Part shown: in pieces, positions 6,057 to 6,137 of the stretch
Position numbering within the stretch: the first letter of the stretch is position 1
How the letters are laid out: each line of letters starts with the position of its first letter
From: Akkermansia sp.
Lineage (GTDB): Bacteria > Verrucomicrobiota > Verrucomicrobiia > Verrucomicrobiales > Akkermansiaceae
NCBI GenBank assembly: GCA_017555465.1
Contig: JAFZGH010000301.1
Coordinates: forward strand, 1 to 6,137
DNA: 6,137 bases
Direction of reading: 5' to 3'
The notes under the pieces: model-generated
What the model was told of the DNA's origin: nothing
The model's input: the letters and a program-made list of their open reading frames with translations, nothing else
The model's database searches: none
Translations under genes and position numbers: made by a program

Positions 6057-6137
6057 GTGCAGCGGCAAGAGCACCCGGCCGCCCAATTCCGGATTCCCGG
6101 AACGGCAGCCCACCGGCGCCGCGCGGCCCCGACCCCA
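6057..6137 (+). other. Very GC-rich edge sequence with hairpin, gene or RNA not identifiable
   Basis: After the candidate promoter the sequence becomes strongly GC-rich and runs to the edge. It has a perfect hairpin TTCCGG-ATTC-CCGGAA at 6087-6102 and GC-rich palindromic stretches near 6113-6126. All three plus-strand frames stay open from about 6055 to the edge, so openness says nothing; an ATG at 6055 would give a Pro/Arg-rich peptide of no recognised family. I could not match it to tmRNA, SRP RNA, RNase P RNA or a known riboswitch core. It may be a structured leader, the start of an RNA gene or an N-terminus. Confidence 0.3.

Noticed and set aside
5979..6137. A known structured RNA (tmRNA, SRP RNA, RNase P RNA, cobalamin or TPP riboswitch)
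   Set aside because: None of the core motifs of these RNAs was found on either strand of the visible part.

Overview
The window looks like chromosomal housekeeping DNA from a GC-rich bacterium of the PVC group, most likely Verrucomicrobiota close to Akkermansia. Three things suggest this: the long, insertion-containing IspG typical of Chlamydiae, Verrucomicrobia, Bacteroidetes and plants; the RecN sequence style; and start codons with little or no Shine-Dalgarno sequence. The taxonomic call is inference from remembered family patterns, not from a search. No mobile element, CRISPR array, tRNA or rRNA was seen.

Layout, left to right. At 1-860 (minus strand, cut by the left edge) is prephenate dehydrogenase (tyrA-type). 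Three bases upstream of it, at 864-1451 (minus), is a small Pro/Ala/Lys/Thr-rich lipoprotein, probably in the same transcript. A 154-bp divergent spacer (1452-1605) with promoter-like elements on both strands separates this pair from ispG (1606-3348, plus). ispG and recN (3472-5133, minus) converge on a 123-bp spacer holding an imperfect hairpin and four GATAT-type motifs. recN diverges from a PhnP-like metallo-beta-lactamase-fold hydrolase (5199-5978, plus) across a 65-bp spacer whose centre is a perfect palindrome; it can supply a back-to-back -10 element to both genes. The last 159 bp (5979-6137) hold a weak hairpin and a good promoter-like sequence overlapping an inverted repeat. A very GC-rich stretch then runs off the edge and I could not identify it.

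The genes do not form one pathway: aromatic amino-acid synthesis (TyrA), isoprenoid precursor synthesis (IspG), double-strand-break repair (RecN), an uncharacterised phosphodiesterase-like hydrolase and a cell-envelope lipoprotein. I found no convincing new system. The points most worth a second look are the symmetric recN/hydrolase promoter, two departures from the usual RecN motifs, the unidentified lipoprotein coupled to tyrA, and the promoter with overlapping inverted repeat at the right edge.
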